Source: Tsuneonella flava
Lineage (GTDB): Bacteria; Pseudomonadota; Alphaproteobacteria; Sphingomonadales; Sphingomonadaceae
DNA length: 64,000 nt
Reading direction: 5' to 3'
NCBI RefSeq assembly: GCF_002870965.1
Contig: NZ_PHSO01000001.1
Location: 310,001-374,000, forward strand
Shown here: positions 53,285 through 63,392 of the stretch, piece by piece
Numbering within the stretch: position 1 is the first letter of the stretch
Layout of the letters: every line of letters starts with the position of its first letter
Position numbers and translations under genes: made by a program
Notes under the pieces: model-generated
Databases searched by the model: none
What the model saw: only the letters and a program-made list of their open reading frames with translations
Told to the model about the DNA's origin: nothing

Positions 53285-53312
53285 TTTGCCAATTGCGCTG
53301 CCAAGGCGGGGA

Positions 53313-54320
53313 TCACTCGTCTTCGTCTGCGAAGATGGCGACTTCGTTGGTGCCGCTGCTGGTCGCCCGGCCGCGATACATGCCGGGGGTGTTCATGCTG
53401 AACACTGCGTCGCCATCTTTCGACACCACGATCACCCCGCCATCGCCGCCCATCGTAGCGACTTCGCCGATCACCTTGTCGGCGGCAGTCTGCGCGTCTT
53501 CCCCGGCGAGCAGCATACGGTCGCAGATCTCGTGCGCCACGCCCACGCGAATGAAGTATTCGCCCCAGCCGGTGCCCGACACGGCGCAGGCGCGATCGTC
53601 GGCCCAGGTGCCCGCGCCGATCACGGGAGAATCGCCGATCCGGCCCCACCGCTTGCCCGTCATCCCCCCGGTAGAGGTGCCCGCGGCCAGATGCCCGTGT
53701 TCGTCCAGCGCCACCGCGCCGACAGTGCCAAACTTGAACTCGACATCGAGTGCAGTGAGGTTCTTCGCCTTCATCTGTTCCAGTTGCCGTTTGCGATCAT
53801 CGGTCGCGAACCATTCGGGGCCGACGATTTCCAGCCCCTGTTGCGCGGCGAACTGTTCGGCGCCTTTGCCCGAAAGGAACACGTGCGGGCTGTGTTCCAT
53901 CACTGCCCGCGCCAGCAGGATCGGATGCCGCACAGTGCCGACCCCGGCGACCGCGCCCGCCGCGCGGGTTTCGCCCAGCATGATCGAGGCGTCCATCTCG
54001 TTAGTCCCGTCCCACGTGAACACCGCACCGCGCCCGGCATTGAACTTCGGATCGTCTTCCAGCCGGGTAATCACGGCGGTGACTGCATCCGCCGCAGTGC
54101 CGCCGCCTTTCAGCACAGCCGAACCGGCATCGAGCGCAACCTGCAATGCCGCGCGATAGGCAGCTTCCTTCTCCGGCGTCATCCGCTCGCGGGTCAGCGT
54201 GCCCGCTCCGCCATGGATAGCGATCGACCATTTGGCAGTGGGCACAGGTTCCTCCGCATGAAGAGTGGTGCTGGCGGCAAGTGCCGCGAAACAGGCAATG
54301 GCTTTCCAGACAAACGACAT
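53313..54320 (-). CDS. Isoaspartyl peptidase/L-asparaginase, secreted, Ntn-hydrolase
   Basis: 335 residues. A signal peptide (ACFAALAASTTLHAEE) is followed by the type 2 asparaginase fold. The self-cleavage site is Gly198-Thr199 in FKFGTVGAVALDEHG; Thr199 becomes the nucleophile. WSIAIHGGAGTL, KFNAGRGAVFTWDGTNEMDASIM and STGGMTGKRWGRIGDSPVIGAGTWAD are the conserved blocks. It removes isoaspartyl residues from peptides, here outside the cytoplasm. ATG 54320 begins the signal peptide; 45 upstream codons in frame overlap the divergent GNAT gene. Confidence 0.94.
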   Translation of the reverse strand: MSFVWKAIACFAALAASTTLHAEEPVPTAKWSIAIHGGAGTLTRERMTPEKEAAYRAALQVALDAGSAVLKGGGTAADAVTAVITRLEDDPKFNAGRGAVFTWDGTNEMDASIMLGETRAAGAVAGVGTVRHPILLARAVMEHSPHVFLSGKGAEQFAAQQGLEIVGPEWFATDDRKRQLEQMKAKNLTALDVEFKFGTVGAVALDEHGHLAAGTSTGGMTGKRWGRIGDSPVIGAGTWADDRACAVSGTGWGEYFIRVGVAHEICDRMLLAGEDAQTAADKVIGEVATMGGDGGVIVVSKDGDAVFSMNTPGMYRGRATSSGTNEVAIFADEDE

Positions 54321-54423
54321 TTCGGTCCCTCCAATGTCCGGGCAATGCGCGCCCGCACCGCGATAGGCAAGCCTGCCATAGCGATGCTTCCCAGCCGCGC
54401 TGCCGGTGTTTAGGATAAGAGCC

Positions 54424-54942
54424 ATGCTGTTACGCCCCGCCTCCACCACCGACATCCACGCCCTCGTGGAGCTGAGCCGCGCGAGCTTCTCCGACGCGTT
54501 CGGCCACCTGTACGCGCCGGAGGATTTGCAGAACTTCCTCGATAACGAACGGTCGCCTGAAAAGCTGGGCGCGGCGATCCGTGATCCCGATACCGAAGTG
54601 ATGCTGGCAGAAGATAGCGCAGGCCTGATCGGCTATTGCATCATGTACTTCGACGCGAGTTTCCCCGAACGACCTGCTCCGCAGCCCGCACGGGTCGCTA
54701 TCCTGAGCCAGCTCTACTGCGCCCCGCAGGCCATCGGGCGCGGTGTGGGCGCAGCGCTGATCGAATGGGCGATTGGCGAAGCACGCATTCGCAGGCGTGA
54801 GGCGATTCAGCTATCGGTCTATAGCGAGAACTTCGGTGCTCAGCGGTTTTACCAGCGATACGGATTCGCCAAAGTGGCCGATATCGCGTTCTGGGTGGGC
54901 AGCCATCGCGACGATGAGTTCCTCTACGAACTCACGCTGTAG
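54424..54942 (+). CDS. GNAT-family N-acetyltransferase
   Basis: 172 residues. MLLRPASTTDIHALVELSRASFSDAFGHLYAPEDLQNFL opens the fold; LSQLYCAPQAIGRGVGAALIEWAIGEAR is motif A with the acetyl-CoA pyrophosphate loop QxxGxG; VYSENFGAQRFYQRYGF is motif B. Substrate is unknown; such proteins often acetylate ribosomal proteins, polyamines or antibiotics. ATG 54424 is chosen over ATG 54406. It is divergent from the peptidase gene. Confidence 0.9.
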   Translation: MLLRPASTTDIHALVELSRASFSDAFGHLYAPEDLQNFLDNERSPEKLGAAIRDPDTEVMLAEDSAGLIGYCIMYFDASFPERPAPQPARVAILSQLYCAPQAIGRGVGAALIEWAIGEARIRRREAIQLSVYSENFGAQRFYQRYGFAKVADIAFWVGSHRDDEFLYELTL

Positions 54943-55114
54943 GCATTCATAAGATGCCGTTGCACCTGCCCGGTTTCCTAATCGCATGCAGCTTGGTATT
55001 GTCGCCGCGATGAACCACCGCCATCAATTCGGTCGCAATCGTGCAACGGTGCCCCCATATGCCCCCCTATATGGCGATGCGTCCGGTGCCCGCGCGGCAG
55101 TGGACTTTTTTGGT

Positions 55115-55139
55115 TCAGGACAGTGTAACATGTGGTCCA
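55115..55139 (+). repeat. TCAGGACAGTGTAACATGTG motif (copy 3)
   Basis: TCAGGACAGTGTAACATGTG followed by GTCCA and preceded by CTTTTTTGGT, identical over 25 bases to the copy at 28413-28437. It lies 25 bases ahead of the ispG start codon. Confidence 0.6.
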
Positions 55140-55164
55140 CGCATTCAGGGTACAGGCAAACAGT

Positions 55165-56310
55165 ATGAACGCGATACGTCCGTGGCGCACAATCGAACGG
55201 CGCAAATGTCGCCAGATCATGGTCGGTTCGGTGCCAGTCGGCGGCGATGCGCCGATCACCGTGCAGACGATGACCAACACGCCTACGTCCGATGCGAAGG
55301 CGACGATCAACCAGATTCGCCGCTGCGAAGATGCCGGGGTGGACATCATCCGCGTGTCGTGCCCCGATGAAGCGAGCACTGCCGCTCTGCCGGAAATCGT
55401 CCGTGCGGCGCAGGTGCCGATCGTGGCCGATATCCATTTCCACTACAAACGCGCACTGGAAGCTGCTGATGCGGGCGCTGCCTGCCTGCGGATCAACCCC
55501 GGCAATATCGGATCGAGCGACCGCGTGGCCGAAGTCGTCCGCGCGGCGAAGGCCAACGGCTGCGCGATCCGCATCGGCGTGAACGCGGGCAGTCTTGAGA
55601 AAGACCTGCTGGAAAAATACGGCGAACCCTGCCCGGAAGCTCTTGTCGAAAGCGCGCTCGACCATATCAAGCTGCTGCAGGATCACGACTTTCACGAATA
55701 CAAGGTGGCAGTGAAGGCGAGCGAAGTGTTCCTCGCCGTGGCCGCCTATCAGGGGCTGGCCGACGCGGTCGATTGCCCACTGCACCTTGGCATTACCGAG
55801 GCCGGCGGGCTGATCGGCGGCACGGTCAAATCGAGCATCGGCATCGGCAATCTGCTGTGGGCGGGGATTGGCGACACGATCCGCGTCTCACTGTCGGCAG
55901 AGCCGGAACAGGAAGTGCGCGTCGGCTTCGAAATCCTCAAAAGCCTCGGTCTGCGGACGCGCGGTGTGCGCGTTGTGTCGTGCCCCAGTTGTGCGCGGCA
56001 GGGCTTTGACGTGATCCGCACCGTTCAGGCACTGGAAGACCGGTTGCAGCATATCAAGGTGCCGCTGTCGCTCTCCGTCCTCGGCTGCGTGGTCAACGGA
56101 CCGGGCGAAGCGCGCGAAACCGATATCGGCATCACCGGCGGCGGTGCGGGCAAGCACATGGTCTATCTGTCGGGCGTGACCGATCATCACGTGCAAAGCG
56201 CCGACATGCTCGATCACATCGTCAGTCTGGTAGAAAAGAAAGCTGCCGAAATCGAAGATGAAATGAGCGACGCAGGAGAAGCGGACAGCGTGGTGGAAGC
56301 CGCCGAATGA
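55165..56310 (+). CDS. ispG: 4-hydroxy-3-methylbut-2-en-1-yl diphosphate synthase
   Basis: 381 residues. IspG (GcpE) performs the penultimate step of the MEP isoprenoid pathway with a [4Fe-4S] cluster. The TIM barrel part runs from [22 protein letters not shown]; the cluster cysteines are in [13 protein letters not shown] (near 272-276) and [24 protein letters not shown] 55165 ([22 protein letters not shown]) is the natural start. The stop overlaps the next ATG (ATGA). A dispersed motif sits where the ribosome leader would be. Confidence 0.96.
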   Translation: MNAIRPWRTIERRKCRQIMVGSVPVGGDAPITVQTMTNTPTSDAKATINQIRRCEDAGVDIIRVSCPDEASTAALPEIVRAAQVPIVADIHFHYKRALEAADAGAACLRINPGNIGSSDRVAEVVRAAKANGCAIRIGVNAGSLEKDLLEKYGEPCPEALVESALDHIKLLQDHDFHEYKVAVKASEVFLAVAAYQGLADAVDCPLHLGITEAGGLIGGTVKSSIGIGNLLWAGIGDTIRVSLSAEPEQEVRVGFEILKSLGLRTRGVRVVSCPSCARQGFDVIRTVQALEDRLQHIKVPLSLSVLGCVVNGPGEARETDIGITGGGAGKHMVYLSGVTDHHVQSADMLDHIVSLVEKKAAEIEDEMSDAGEADSVVEAAE

Positions 56311-57062
56311 TCGGCGCATTCTTCCAGCGGTTTTGGGAGGCGGTGCGCGATGGTGTGCGCCTGTGGTGGCTCGCCCCGATCATCCCGCTGATCGCTGCGC
56401 TGCCCGAAATGGTGCAGCATGTGGCGGAAGTGAAGATGGGCATGTTCGCCAGCAAAGAAGCATTCCAGACACTGGCGATGGATCCCACCCGCTGGGCGTT
56501 CGGATATGGCAAGATTGCAGGCCTGTTCATCGCAATCGTCGCCGCACTGTTGTTCTGGGCCAATCGCGAGCGCGGGGCGCGCTGGTGGAACTTGCGCGGT
56601 ATCCTGTGGGGCGCGGTGCTTGGCAGTGTCGCGCTTCAGGTCATCGTTGGACTGGCTGGCGAGAAAATCACGAAAGCGGTGCCGGGGCTTGCGGGTCAGG
56701 CAGCCAATCTCGCTCTGTCGCTGGCAACGCTGCCGTTGATCGTATGGTTTATCGGCGGTGTAGTGGGTGACCGGGCGATGACACTGGCTGCATCCTATCG
56801 CCGCGGCTGGTTGCCGTTGCTGCGGATCGTCGTCTTCCTTGGCCTGCCCTACCTTCTGCTCATGGGCATCCACATGGGCGATCACTACCTCGCATTCGGT
56901 CAGTCCCCGGCTGTAGTCTGGGCGCTGATGATCTGGGATTCGCTGATCGTGGGCACTATGGCCGCGCTGATGGGCACGGCGTTGCACCACGGATACCGCC
57001 CGCTCGGCAGCGGTGGGCATTCAGGCCCGGTTAGCCAGCCCGATGCGATGGGTGCGATATGA
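56307..57062 (+). CDS. Polytopic membrane protein of unknown function
   Basis: 251 residues with about six hydrophobic segments and the charged loops [14 protein letters not shown] and [11 protein letters not shown] do not recognise a named family. Start overlaps the ispG stop and the stop overlaps the L,D-transpeptidase-like gene (ATGA both times), so it is part of a coupled three-gene unit; an envelope role is plausible from its neighbour. Confidence 0.8.
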   Translation: MIGAFFQRFWEAVRDGVRLWWLAPIIPLIAALPEMVQHVAEVKMGMFASKEAFQTLAMDPTRWAFGYGKIAGLFIAIVAALLFWANRERGARWWNLRGILWGAVLGSVALQVIVGLAGEKITKAVPGLAGQAANLALSLATLPLIVWFIGGVVGDRAMTLAASYRRGWLPLLRIVVFLGLPYLLLMGIHMGDHYLAFGQSPAVVWALMIWDSLIVGTMAALMGTALHHGYRPLGSGGHSGPVSQPDAMGAI

Positions 57063-57850
57063 AACGTCGCGATCTGCTGAAAGGTACGCTGGCAATGGGG
57101 GCCGCCGGACTGGCTGTGCCAACCGCGCTCCGTGCCGCCCCCATCCCGGCGCAGCCGATGTCGCTCAATCCGCGCGACCGCAAATTGTTCGCCATCGCGC
57201 ACGAACAATTGCAAAAGCATGGCCACCGTATGTGGCTGACCGATATCGTCGGGATTGCCGATTATGGCCTGCGGTCCAGCGAACCGCGGTTCCATTTCTG
57301 CAATTTCGAAACCGGGCTGGTCGAGTCCTTTCTGGTATCGCATGGCTCTGGCTCTGACCCTGAGCATGACGGGTGGCTCGACTGGTTTTCAGACGTTCCT
57401 GAGTCGAACTGTTCGAGCAAGGGCGCGTTCATGACTTTCGGCTGGTACACTGGCCGTTACGGCACCTCGATCCGGCTCGAAGGGCTGGATTCGACCAACG
57501 CCAATGCGCTCAGCCGCGCCATCGTGATGCACCGTGCATCCTATGCCGAACCGTCGTTTCTCGCCCGATGGGGCCGCCTTGGGCGCTCCAACGGATGCTT
57601 TGCAATGGGTGACGCCGATTTCAAACTGGCGCTGTTGCATCTGGCGGGCGGGCGGCTGCTCTATTCGGACAAGCTGGGGATCGGCCCCGACGGGCAGCAC
57701 GTGGAAAAGCCTGTCGCCCCGCCGCCCGAACCAGTCACACCGCAGACTCCGCAGCAGGCGCCACAGCAAGGGTCGCAATCGCAAATGGACCTGCGCCCCC
57801 TGATGCCCGAAGGCGATCCGAAGGCGCAGCTCAATCCGGGGGTTTACTGA
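57059..57850 (+). CDS. L,D-transpeptidase-like protein (YkuD_2 / murein endopeptidase-like catalytic family)
   Basis: 263 residues. The N-terminus [26 protein letters not shown] is a Tat- or Sec-type signal. The domain contains FETGLVESFLVSHGSGSD, SSKGAFMTFGWYTGRYGTSIRLEGLD and IVMHRASYAEPSFLARWGRLGRSNGCFAM, where the His and the Ser-x-Gly-Cys match the active site of the YkuD_2 family. A Pro/Gln-rich tail (about 220-250) follows. It should act on peptidoglycan in the periplasm. Its 3' end faces a second L,D-transpeptidase gene six bases away. Confidence 0.88.
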   Translation: MKRRDLLKGTLAMGAAGLAVPTALRAAPIPAQPMSLNPRDRKLFAIAHEQLQKHGHRMWLTDIVGIADYGLRSSEPRFHFCNFETGLVESFLVSHGSGSDPEHDGWLDWFSDVPESNCSSKGAFMTFGWYTGRYGTSIRLEGLDSTNANALSRAIVMHRASYAEPSFLARWGRLGRSNGCFAMGDADFKLALLHLAGGRLLYSDKLGIGPDGQHVEKPVAPPPEPVTPQTPQQAPQQGSQSQMDLRPLMPEGDPKAQLNPGVY

Positions 57851-57856
57851 TCCCGA

Positions 57857-59278
57857 TCAGGTTTGCAGATCGTCAATGATCTCAACCACTTTCTCATCAG
57901 TCTTGCGGGCACGATTGGCCACGCGCGGCTTGTCGAAACTGGCCAGGACCGGGGCATCGCGGCCATAGATGTCACTGAACGCGCGCAGCTTGCCGTTGAT
58001 GTCCACACCCATCGTAAAATAGGTAATGTAAACAGGCACCTGCTTCTCAATTGGCACGCGGGTGTACTTGCCTGAGGTGCTGATCGCGACCGCCTCGTCC
58101 GCCGCAGCCTTGCGGGTTTCCGGGGTATTGGCGAGATTACCGAGGATGGCGAGCGTGATGGCCAGCTCCTGCGCCCGCTCGGTGCGGATGCAACCATGAC
58201 TCAACGCACGCTGATCGCGGTTGAACAGATTGCGCGAGGGCGTGTCGTGCAGGAAGATCGCATGCGGGTTCGGCATATCCAGCTTCATCAGGCCGAGCGA
58301 GTTGTTCGCCCCCGGCTGCTGAACCACGGTGACGAACCCGGTCTTGGGGTCTTTCCACCCCTTGTACCCGGCGGCCTTGGCCCAGCCCGGATTGTTCAGC
58401 ACTTTGGCGCCCAGCCCTTCGCCCTTCACGATCGATTGCGGCACCGTCCAGGTCGGGTTGAAGATCACCCCTTCCACCGTCTCCGCCAGCTGCGGAGTGG
58501 CGGTCCGCCCCGGCTTGCCGACGATAGTCTTGTAGGTCGAGATGATCTTGTTGTTGACCGTCAGACGCAGTTGATATTCCGGCACATTGGTCAGCAGATA
58601 TTGTTGCCCCAGATCGCGCGGCAGCCAGCGCCACCGGTCCATATTGGCCATGATCAGCTTGCGCCGTGCCGGGTCGGTCGTTTCCGCCAGCGCATCGCGC
58701 AGCCGGGCATAATCGGGCTTCGTCGGGTTCAGCGCCTTGAGCGCGCCGGCGATGTTGTGGCTCGCCAATGCATCGGCCATAATCTCGCCGGTGGGGTAAA
58801 GATCGGGATCCGGGTCGACGACGAACCACTGCTTGCGGTCGTCCATCGGGGTACGTCCGTCGCGCAGATCTTCCACCAGCCATTGAAATGCCTGACTGGC
58901 TGTCTGATTAAGCGTGTCGCCCGGCCCGGCTGCAATCGCCGCACTCAGGGCATCGGGGTTGTAATCCTTGGGATTCAGCCCTTCGCTGCCGATGCTGGCG
59001 ATCACGCCGAGAAGCGCCTTCGCATCGCCAACCGACCACACCTGCACCAGCGGCGCGACCTGTTGCACCACAGGAGTCGCTTCCATAACCGGGGGAGGCG
59101 TAGTGGCTTGCTTCGGTGCAGTAACGTCATCGGCACCGCCCCGAACCGGTTGAGACGCCACGACGGGCGCTTCGGGCGGCAACAGATTTTCGGGCGCCTT
59201 GTCCTGCGCGAACGCGAACACCGGATAAGTCAGGGCAGTCGCCCCTGCCAGCAATGTACGCGTGTAACCCTTGATCAC
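57857..59278 (-). CDS. L,D-transpeptidase of the YcbB/LdtD type
   Basis: 473 residues. Signal peptide (LAGATALTYPVFAFAQD), a Pro-rich linker, a scaffold region (about 85-190) and a YkuD catalytic domain (about 210-400) with IFLHDTPSRNLFNRDQRALSHGCIRTERAQELA: His and Cys of HxxG...SHGCIR. The capping-loop-like W/PS segments (FNPTWTVPQSIVKGEGLG) are typical of YcbB. It makes 3-3 cross-links and may be insensitive to most beta-lactams. Starts with GTG; GAGGAA lies nine bases upstream. Convergent with the YkuD_2 gene. Confidence 0.92.
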   Translation of the reverse strand: MIKGYTRTLLAGATALTYPVFAFAQDKAPENLLPPEAPVVASQPVRGGADDVTAPKQATTPPPVMEATPVVQQVAPLVQVWSVGDAKALLGVIASIGSEGLNPKDYNPDALSAAIAAGPGDTLNQTASQAFQWLVEDLRDGRTPMDDRKQWFVVDPDPDLYPTGEIMADALASHNIAGALKALNPTKPDYARLRDALAETTDPARRKLIMANMDRWRWLPRDLGQQYLLTNVPEYQLRLTVNNKIISTYKTIVGKPGRTATPQLAETVEGVIFNPTWTVPQSIVKGEGLGAKVLNNPGWAKAAGYKGWKDPKTGFVTVVQQPGANNSLGLMKLDMPNPHAIFLHDTPSRNLFNRDQRALSHGCIRTERAQELAITLAILGNLANTPETRKAAADEAVAISTSGKYTRVPIEKQVPVYITYFTMGVDINGKLRAFSDIYGRDAPVLASFDKPRVANRARKTDEKVVEIIDDLQT

Positions 59279-59432
59279 GGTCGTTCTTCCTCAAATGATG
59301 CGGTTGCCCCGAAACGGCGCAATCCGCCCTTCCGGGCCGGTTATATGCCGATGCACCCCCGCCAATCAATGAGCGCGCCTGACTGTGGCCTGAATCCCTG
59401 CTTAGCGAGTTGCCTTAGCGCACCACACGGTT

Positions 59433-60344
59433 ATGCCGCATCATATGGGAAAATCGGAACACCCGTTGCTGCCGGTTCTTATCGCGGCATTGGCCATCGG
59501 GCTGCTGTCACTGATGGACGCATTCATGAAAAGCGCGGCGCTGGCCGTGGGCGCCTACAGCGCACTGCTGCTGCGCGCGCCGATTGGAATAGCGATCGCC
59601 GCGCCGATCTGGAAAGCAAGGGGCGGCACATGGCCCGCGCCACATGTGCTGCGCCTGCATGTGATTCGAGGCATCGTCATCACCGGCATGGGCTTCACGT
59701 TCTTCTTCTCGCTCACACGTCTTCCCCTGGCGCAGGCGATCGCCATCAGCTTCATCGCGCCACTGATCGCAATGTTCCTGGCGGGGATCGTACTGAAGGA
59801 AAAGGTAGAGCGACGGGCGTTTATTGGGGCTGCGCTCGGACTTACCGGGGTACTGGCAATCCTCGCCAGCAAGATCGTGCGCGAAACGATGGACGGTGGT
59901 GCCCCATTGGGCATCGCCGCAGTGCTGCTGTCCGCTGTGCTCTATGCATGGAATCTGGTGCTTCAACGGCAGCAGGCTCTGGTGGCTGGCCCATTGGAGG
60001 TCGCCACATTCCAAAATGGCATCGTGTTCCTGACTCTGCTCGGATTCGCTCCGTTCTTTGTCCAGTGGCCCGAAATTCCTGCATGGGGCGATATCGCGGT
60101 CAGCGCCGTTTTATCGACCATTGGCGCGATGCTGTTCGCATGGGCATATGCCCGCGCCGAAACCCAGCGACTGGCTCCCATAGAGTACACCGGGTTCCTG
60201 TCGGCTTCGCTATTCGGGTGGTTGTTTTTCGCTGAACCCGTAACGTCAGGGACACTCGTCGGCACCGTTCTGATTGTTGCCGGATGCTGGATCGCAACCC
60301 GCCGTCGGCCCGATATTCAGGTGCCCGAACAAGTCGTCGCCTGA
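59433..60344 (+). CDS. DMT-family (EamA) transporter
   Basis: 303 residues with ten helices in two EamA repeats (about 12-140 and 155-290); FFFSLTRLPLAQAIAISFIAPLIAMFLAGIVLKEKVERR is the classic end of the first repeat and YTGFLSASLFGWLFFAEPVTSGTLVGTVLIVAGC that of the second. Such proteins export small metabolites or amino acids; substrate unknown. ATG 59433 or 59445 are possible starts. It stands alone between the L,D-transpeptidase gene and acnA. Confidence 0.9.
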   Translation: MPHHMGKSEHPLLPVLIAALAIGLLSLMDAFMKSAALAVGAYSALLLRAPIGIAIAAPIWKARGGTWPAPHVLRLHVIRGIVITGMGFTFFFSLTRLPLAQAIAISFIAPLIAMFLAGIVLKEKVERRAFIGAALGLTGVLAILASKIVRETMDGGAPLGIAAVLLSAVLYAWNLVLQRQQALVAGPLEVATFQNGIVFLTLLGFAPFFVQWPEIPAWGDIAVSAVLSTIGAMLFAWAYARAETQRLAPIEYTGFLSASLFGWLFFAEPVTSGTLVGTVLIVAGCWIATRRRPDIQVPEQVVA

Positions 60345-60521
60345 CAGGTCTTATCATGGAGCGGGCAAAGTAATCCTTCGCATCTGCACCATCGTCTTAC
60401 TTGACGTTGCGCCGGGATACGCGCAGGTGCCCGGGCACATATCCCATACCCGCCGCAGGGGCCATCTAAGGCTGCCCGCGGCCTCACGTTTGAAGCCACA
60501 GGCGAAAGGATTGACGCGCGC

Positions 60522-63194
60522 ATGACCCAGGTCGGTAAGGACACGCTCGGAACCCGCAGCACACTCAAGGTAGGCGATAAGGAATATGCCTACTACTCGC
60601 TGAACAAGGCGGCCGAAAAGATCGGCGACGTATCGAAACTGCCGTTCAGCATGAAAGTGCTGCTGGAAAACATGCTGCGCTTCGAAGATGACGGTTTCAC
60701 CGTCGGGCGCGAACATGTGCAGGCCATCGCGGACTGGCAGAAAAATCCCGTGACCGGCGAGGAAATCCAGTATCGCCCGGCCCGTGTGCTGTTGCAGGAT
60801 TTCACCGGCGTCCCCTGCGTGGTCGATCTGGCTGCCATGCGCGACGCCATTGCCAAGCTGGGTGGCGACACTGCCAAGATCAATCCGCAGGTGCCCGTGA
60901 ACCTCGTGATCGACCACTCGGTAATGGTCGATGAATTCGGCACCCCCAAGGCGTTCGCTCAGAACGTCGAGCTGGAATATCAGCGCAACGCTGAGCGGTA
61001 CGACTTCCTGAAATGGGGCTCCAAGAGCTTCCAGAATTTCTCCGCCGTGCCTCCCGGCACCGGCATCTGCCATCAGGTGAACCTCGAATATATCGGTCAG
61101 GGCGTGTGGTCGACCGAAGATGCCGATGGCAAACTGGTCGCCTATCCCGATACCTGCGTCGGTACTGACAGCCACACCACGATGATCAACGGCCTCGGCG
61201 TGCTGGGCTGGGGCGTCGGCGGGATCGAAGCCGAGGCCGCAATGCTTGGCCAGCCTGTTTCGATGCTGATCCCCGAAGTGGTGGGCTTCAAGCTGACCGG
61301 CGAACTGGCCGAAGGCGTGACCGCAACCGATCTGGTGCTGACCTGTGTGCAGATGCTGCGCGGAGTGGGCGTTGTGGGCCGCTTCGTCGAATTTTACGGT
61401 CCGGGGGTTTCGAACCTCAGCCTGGCAGACCGTGCGACCATCGCCAACATGGCGCCCGAATACGGCGCGACCTGCGGATTCTTCGGTATCGACCAGAAGA
61501 CGCTGGATTACATGCACCTCACCGGCCGCAGCGAAGAAACCATCGCACTGGTCGAAGCGTATGCCAAGGAACAGGGCCTGTGGTTCACACCGGAAAACGA
61601 ACCGGTGTTCACCAACACGCTTTCGCTCGACATCGGTAGCGTGGTGACCTCACTCGCCGGGCCGAAGCGTCCGCAAGACAAAGTCATCCTCCCCGAGGTT
61701 GACGAACTGTTCAATACCGACCTCAAGAAACTGTATGGCAAGGATGCGCCCGCGCGCGTCGATGTCGATGGCAGGGATCACGATATCGGTGATGGCGACG
61801 TTGTGATCGCCGCAATTACCAGTTGCACCAACACCTCCAACCCCGACGTGCTGATTGCTGCAGGTCTGGTGGCAAAGAAGGCCAACGAACTGGGCATGCA
61901 GCCCAAGCCGTGGGTCAAGACCAGCCTCGCACCCGGATCTCAGGTCGTGACCGATTATCTGGTGAAAGCGGGTCTGCAGGAACACCTCGACGCAATCGGT
62001 TTCGATCTCGTCGGCTATGGCTGCACCACCTGCATCGGCAACTCAGGCCCGCTGGCCGAACCGATCAGCAAGGCGATCAACGGCAACGATATCGTGGCCG
62101 CCAGTGTGCTGTCGGGTAACCGCAACTTCGAAGGTCGCGTGTCGCCCGATGTACGCGCCAACTTCCTCGCCAGCCCGCCGCTGGTTGTGGCCTATGCGCT
62201 GAAAGGCACCGTCACCACCGATATGGTCGACACGCCGATCGGGCAGGACAAGAACGGCAACGATGTGTACCTGAAGGATATCTGGCCGACCAACGCCGAA
62301 GTCGCGGAAATCCGCGCCGGCGCAATCGACCGCCAGATGTTCGAAAGCCGCTATGCCGATGTCTACAAGGGCGACGAGCACTGGCAGGCGATCGAAGTCG
62401 TCGGATCGGACACCTATCAGTGGCGCGCCGGTTCGACCTATGTCGCCAACCCGCCTTATTTCGACGGGATGGAAATGACCCCTGCGCCGATCACCGACAT
62501 CGTCGATGCCAAACCGCTGGCAGTACTGGGCGACTCGGTCACCACCGACCACATCAGTCCGGCAGGTTCGATCAAGGCCGACAGCCCCGGAGGCGAATAT
62601 CTGCTGGGCCATCAGGTCGCCAAGCAGGACTTCAACTCTTACGGCAGCCGCCGCGGCAACCATGAAGTGATGATGCGCGGCACTTTCGCCAATATCCGCA
62701 TCCGCAACGAAATGGTCCCCGGCATCGAAGGCGGAATGACGCGCTATAACGGCGAAGTCATGCCGATCTACGACGCCGCGATGAAGCACAAGGCGGACGG
62801 CACCCCGCTGGTCGTGGTCGCCGGCAAGGAATACGGCACCGGTTCCAGCCGCGACTGGGCGGCCAAGGGCACTCTGTTGCTGGGTGTACGCGCTGTGATT
62901 GTCGAAAGTTTCGAACGTATCCACCGTTCGAACCTCGTCGGCATGGGCGTGCTACCGCTGCAGTTCACTGGCGGCGACACGCGCGAATCGCTGGGGCTTA
63001 CCGGCGATGACAGCTTCACCATTCATGGCCTGGCCGATCTGACACCGGGGCAGGATGTTGAGGTGTCGGTCACCCGTGCAGACGGCACCAGTTTCACCTT
63101 CACGGCGAAGTGCCGCATCGATACCGCGAACGAGATGGAATATTACCGCAATGGCGGCATCCTGCAGTACGTTCTGCGGAAGCTCGCCGCCTGA
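60522..63194 (+). CDS. acnA: Aconitate hydratase A
   Basis: 890 residues, full length. Cluster ligands are Cys near 434 in [12 protein letters not shown] and the pair near 500 in [14 protein letters not shown]; the substrate-binding Arg is in [16 protein letters not shown] (near 775). It interconverts citrate and isocitrate in the TCA cycle. AAAGGA lies upstream of the ATG. The 177 bases between the DMT gene and acnA contain nothing recognisable beyond GC-rich sequence. Highest sequence regularity in the window; codon use is strongly biased, as for a highly expressed gene. Confidence 0.97.
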   Translation: MTQVGKDTLGTRSTLKVGDKEYAYYSLNKAAEKIGDVSKLPFSMKVLLENMLRFEDDGFTVGREHVQAIADWQKNPVTGEEIQYRPARVLLQDFTGVPCVVDLAAMRDAIAKLGGDTAKINPQVPVNLVIDHSVMVDEFGTPKAFAQNVELEYQRNAERYDFLKWGSKSFQNFSAVPPGTGICHQVNLEYIGQGVWSTEDADGKLVAYPDTCVGTDSHTTMINGLGVLGWGVGGIEAEAAMLGQPVSMLIPEVVGFKLTGELAEGVTATDLVLTCVQMLRGVGVVGRFVEFYGPGVSNLSLADRATIANMAPEYGATCGFFGIDQKTLDYMHLTGRSEETIALVEAYAKEQGLWFTPENEPVFTNTLSLDIGSVVTSLAGPKRPQDKVILPEVDELFNTDLKKLYGKDAPARVDVDGRDHDIGDGDVVIAAITSCTNTSNPDVLIAAGLVAKKANELGMQPKPWVKTSLAPGSQVVTDYLVKAGLQEHLDAIGFDLVGYGCTTCIGNSGPLAEPISKAINGNDIVAASVLSGNRNFEGRVSPDVRANFLASPPLVVAYALKGTVTTDMVDTPIGQDKNGNDVYLKDIWPTNAEVAEIRAGAIDRQMFESRYADVYKGDEHWQAIEVVGSDTYQWRAGSTYVANPPYFDGMEMTPAPITDIVDAKPLAVLGDSVTTDHISPAGSIKADSPGGEYLLGHQVAKQDFNSYGSRRGNHEVMMRGTFANIRIRNEMVPGIEGGMTRYNGEVMPIYDAAMKHKADGTPLVVVAGKEYGTGSSRDWAAKGTLLLGVRAVIVESFERIHRSNLVGMGVLPLQFTGGDTRESLGLTGDDSFTIHGLADLTPGQDVEVSVTRADGTSFTFTAKCRIDTANEMEYYRNGGILQYVLRKLAA

Positions 63195-63341
63195 GATCGG
63201 TAAATCGGCAATCGCCGGGCTGGCCTCAGATCAGCTCGGCGATGCTATCCATCGCGGATCGGTCATTCAGCGAAATACGATACCCGCCCGCTGATTAGCT
63301 GACCGCCGGAACGGTTGTTAGTTAAGCGCGCATAATGAAAG

Positions 63342-63373
63342 GGGCGGCCTCCTCTCGGAAGCCGCCCCTTTCG
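63342..63373 (-). terminator. Intrinsic terminator between acnA and the serine-repeat gene
   Basis: AGGGGCGGC and GCCGCCCCT form a stem around a 12-base loop; TTTC follows on both strands, so it can serve the serine-repeat gene (20 bases past its stop) and possibly acnA. Confidence 0.75.
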
Positions 63374-63392
63374 TATACAGCCGACCGGGGGG

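Larger units (their letters stand above)
52577..53312. other. Non-coding interval with repeats and hairpins
   Basis: 736 bases between der and the convergent peptidase gene. It holds an inverted-end element (52741-52858), a REP palindrome (52951-52978), a hairpin with T-run (53098-53131) and the peptidase terminator (53254-53284). The 100 bases before the latter are less GC-rich, with GGGATAAT and a good AAGGAG followed by ATG; see findings. Confidence 0.75.

Noticed and set aside
53232-54413. 393-codon plus-strand frame opposite the isoaspartyl peptidase gene
   Set aside because: Although AAGGAG precedes its ATG, it crosses a terminator hairpin and is antisense to a clear Ntn-hydrolase gene.
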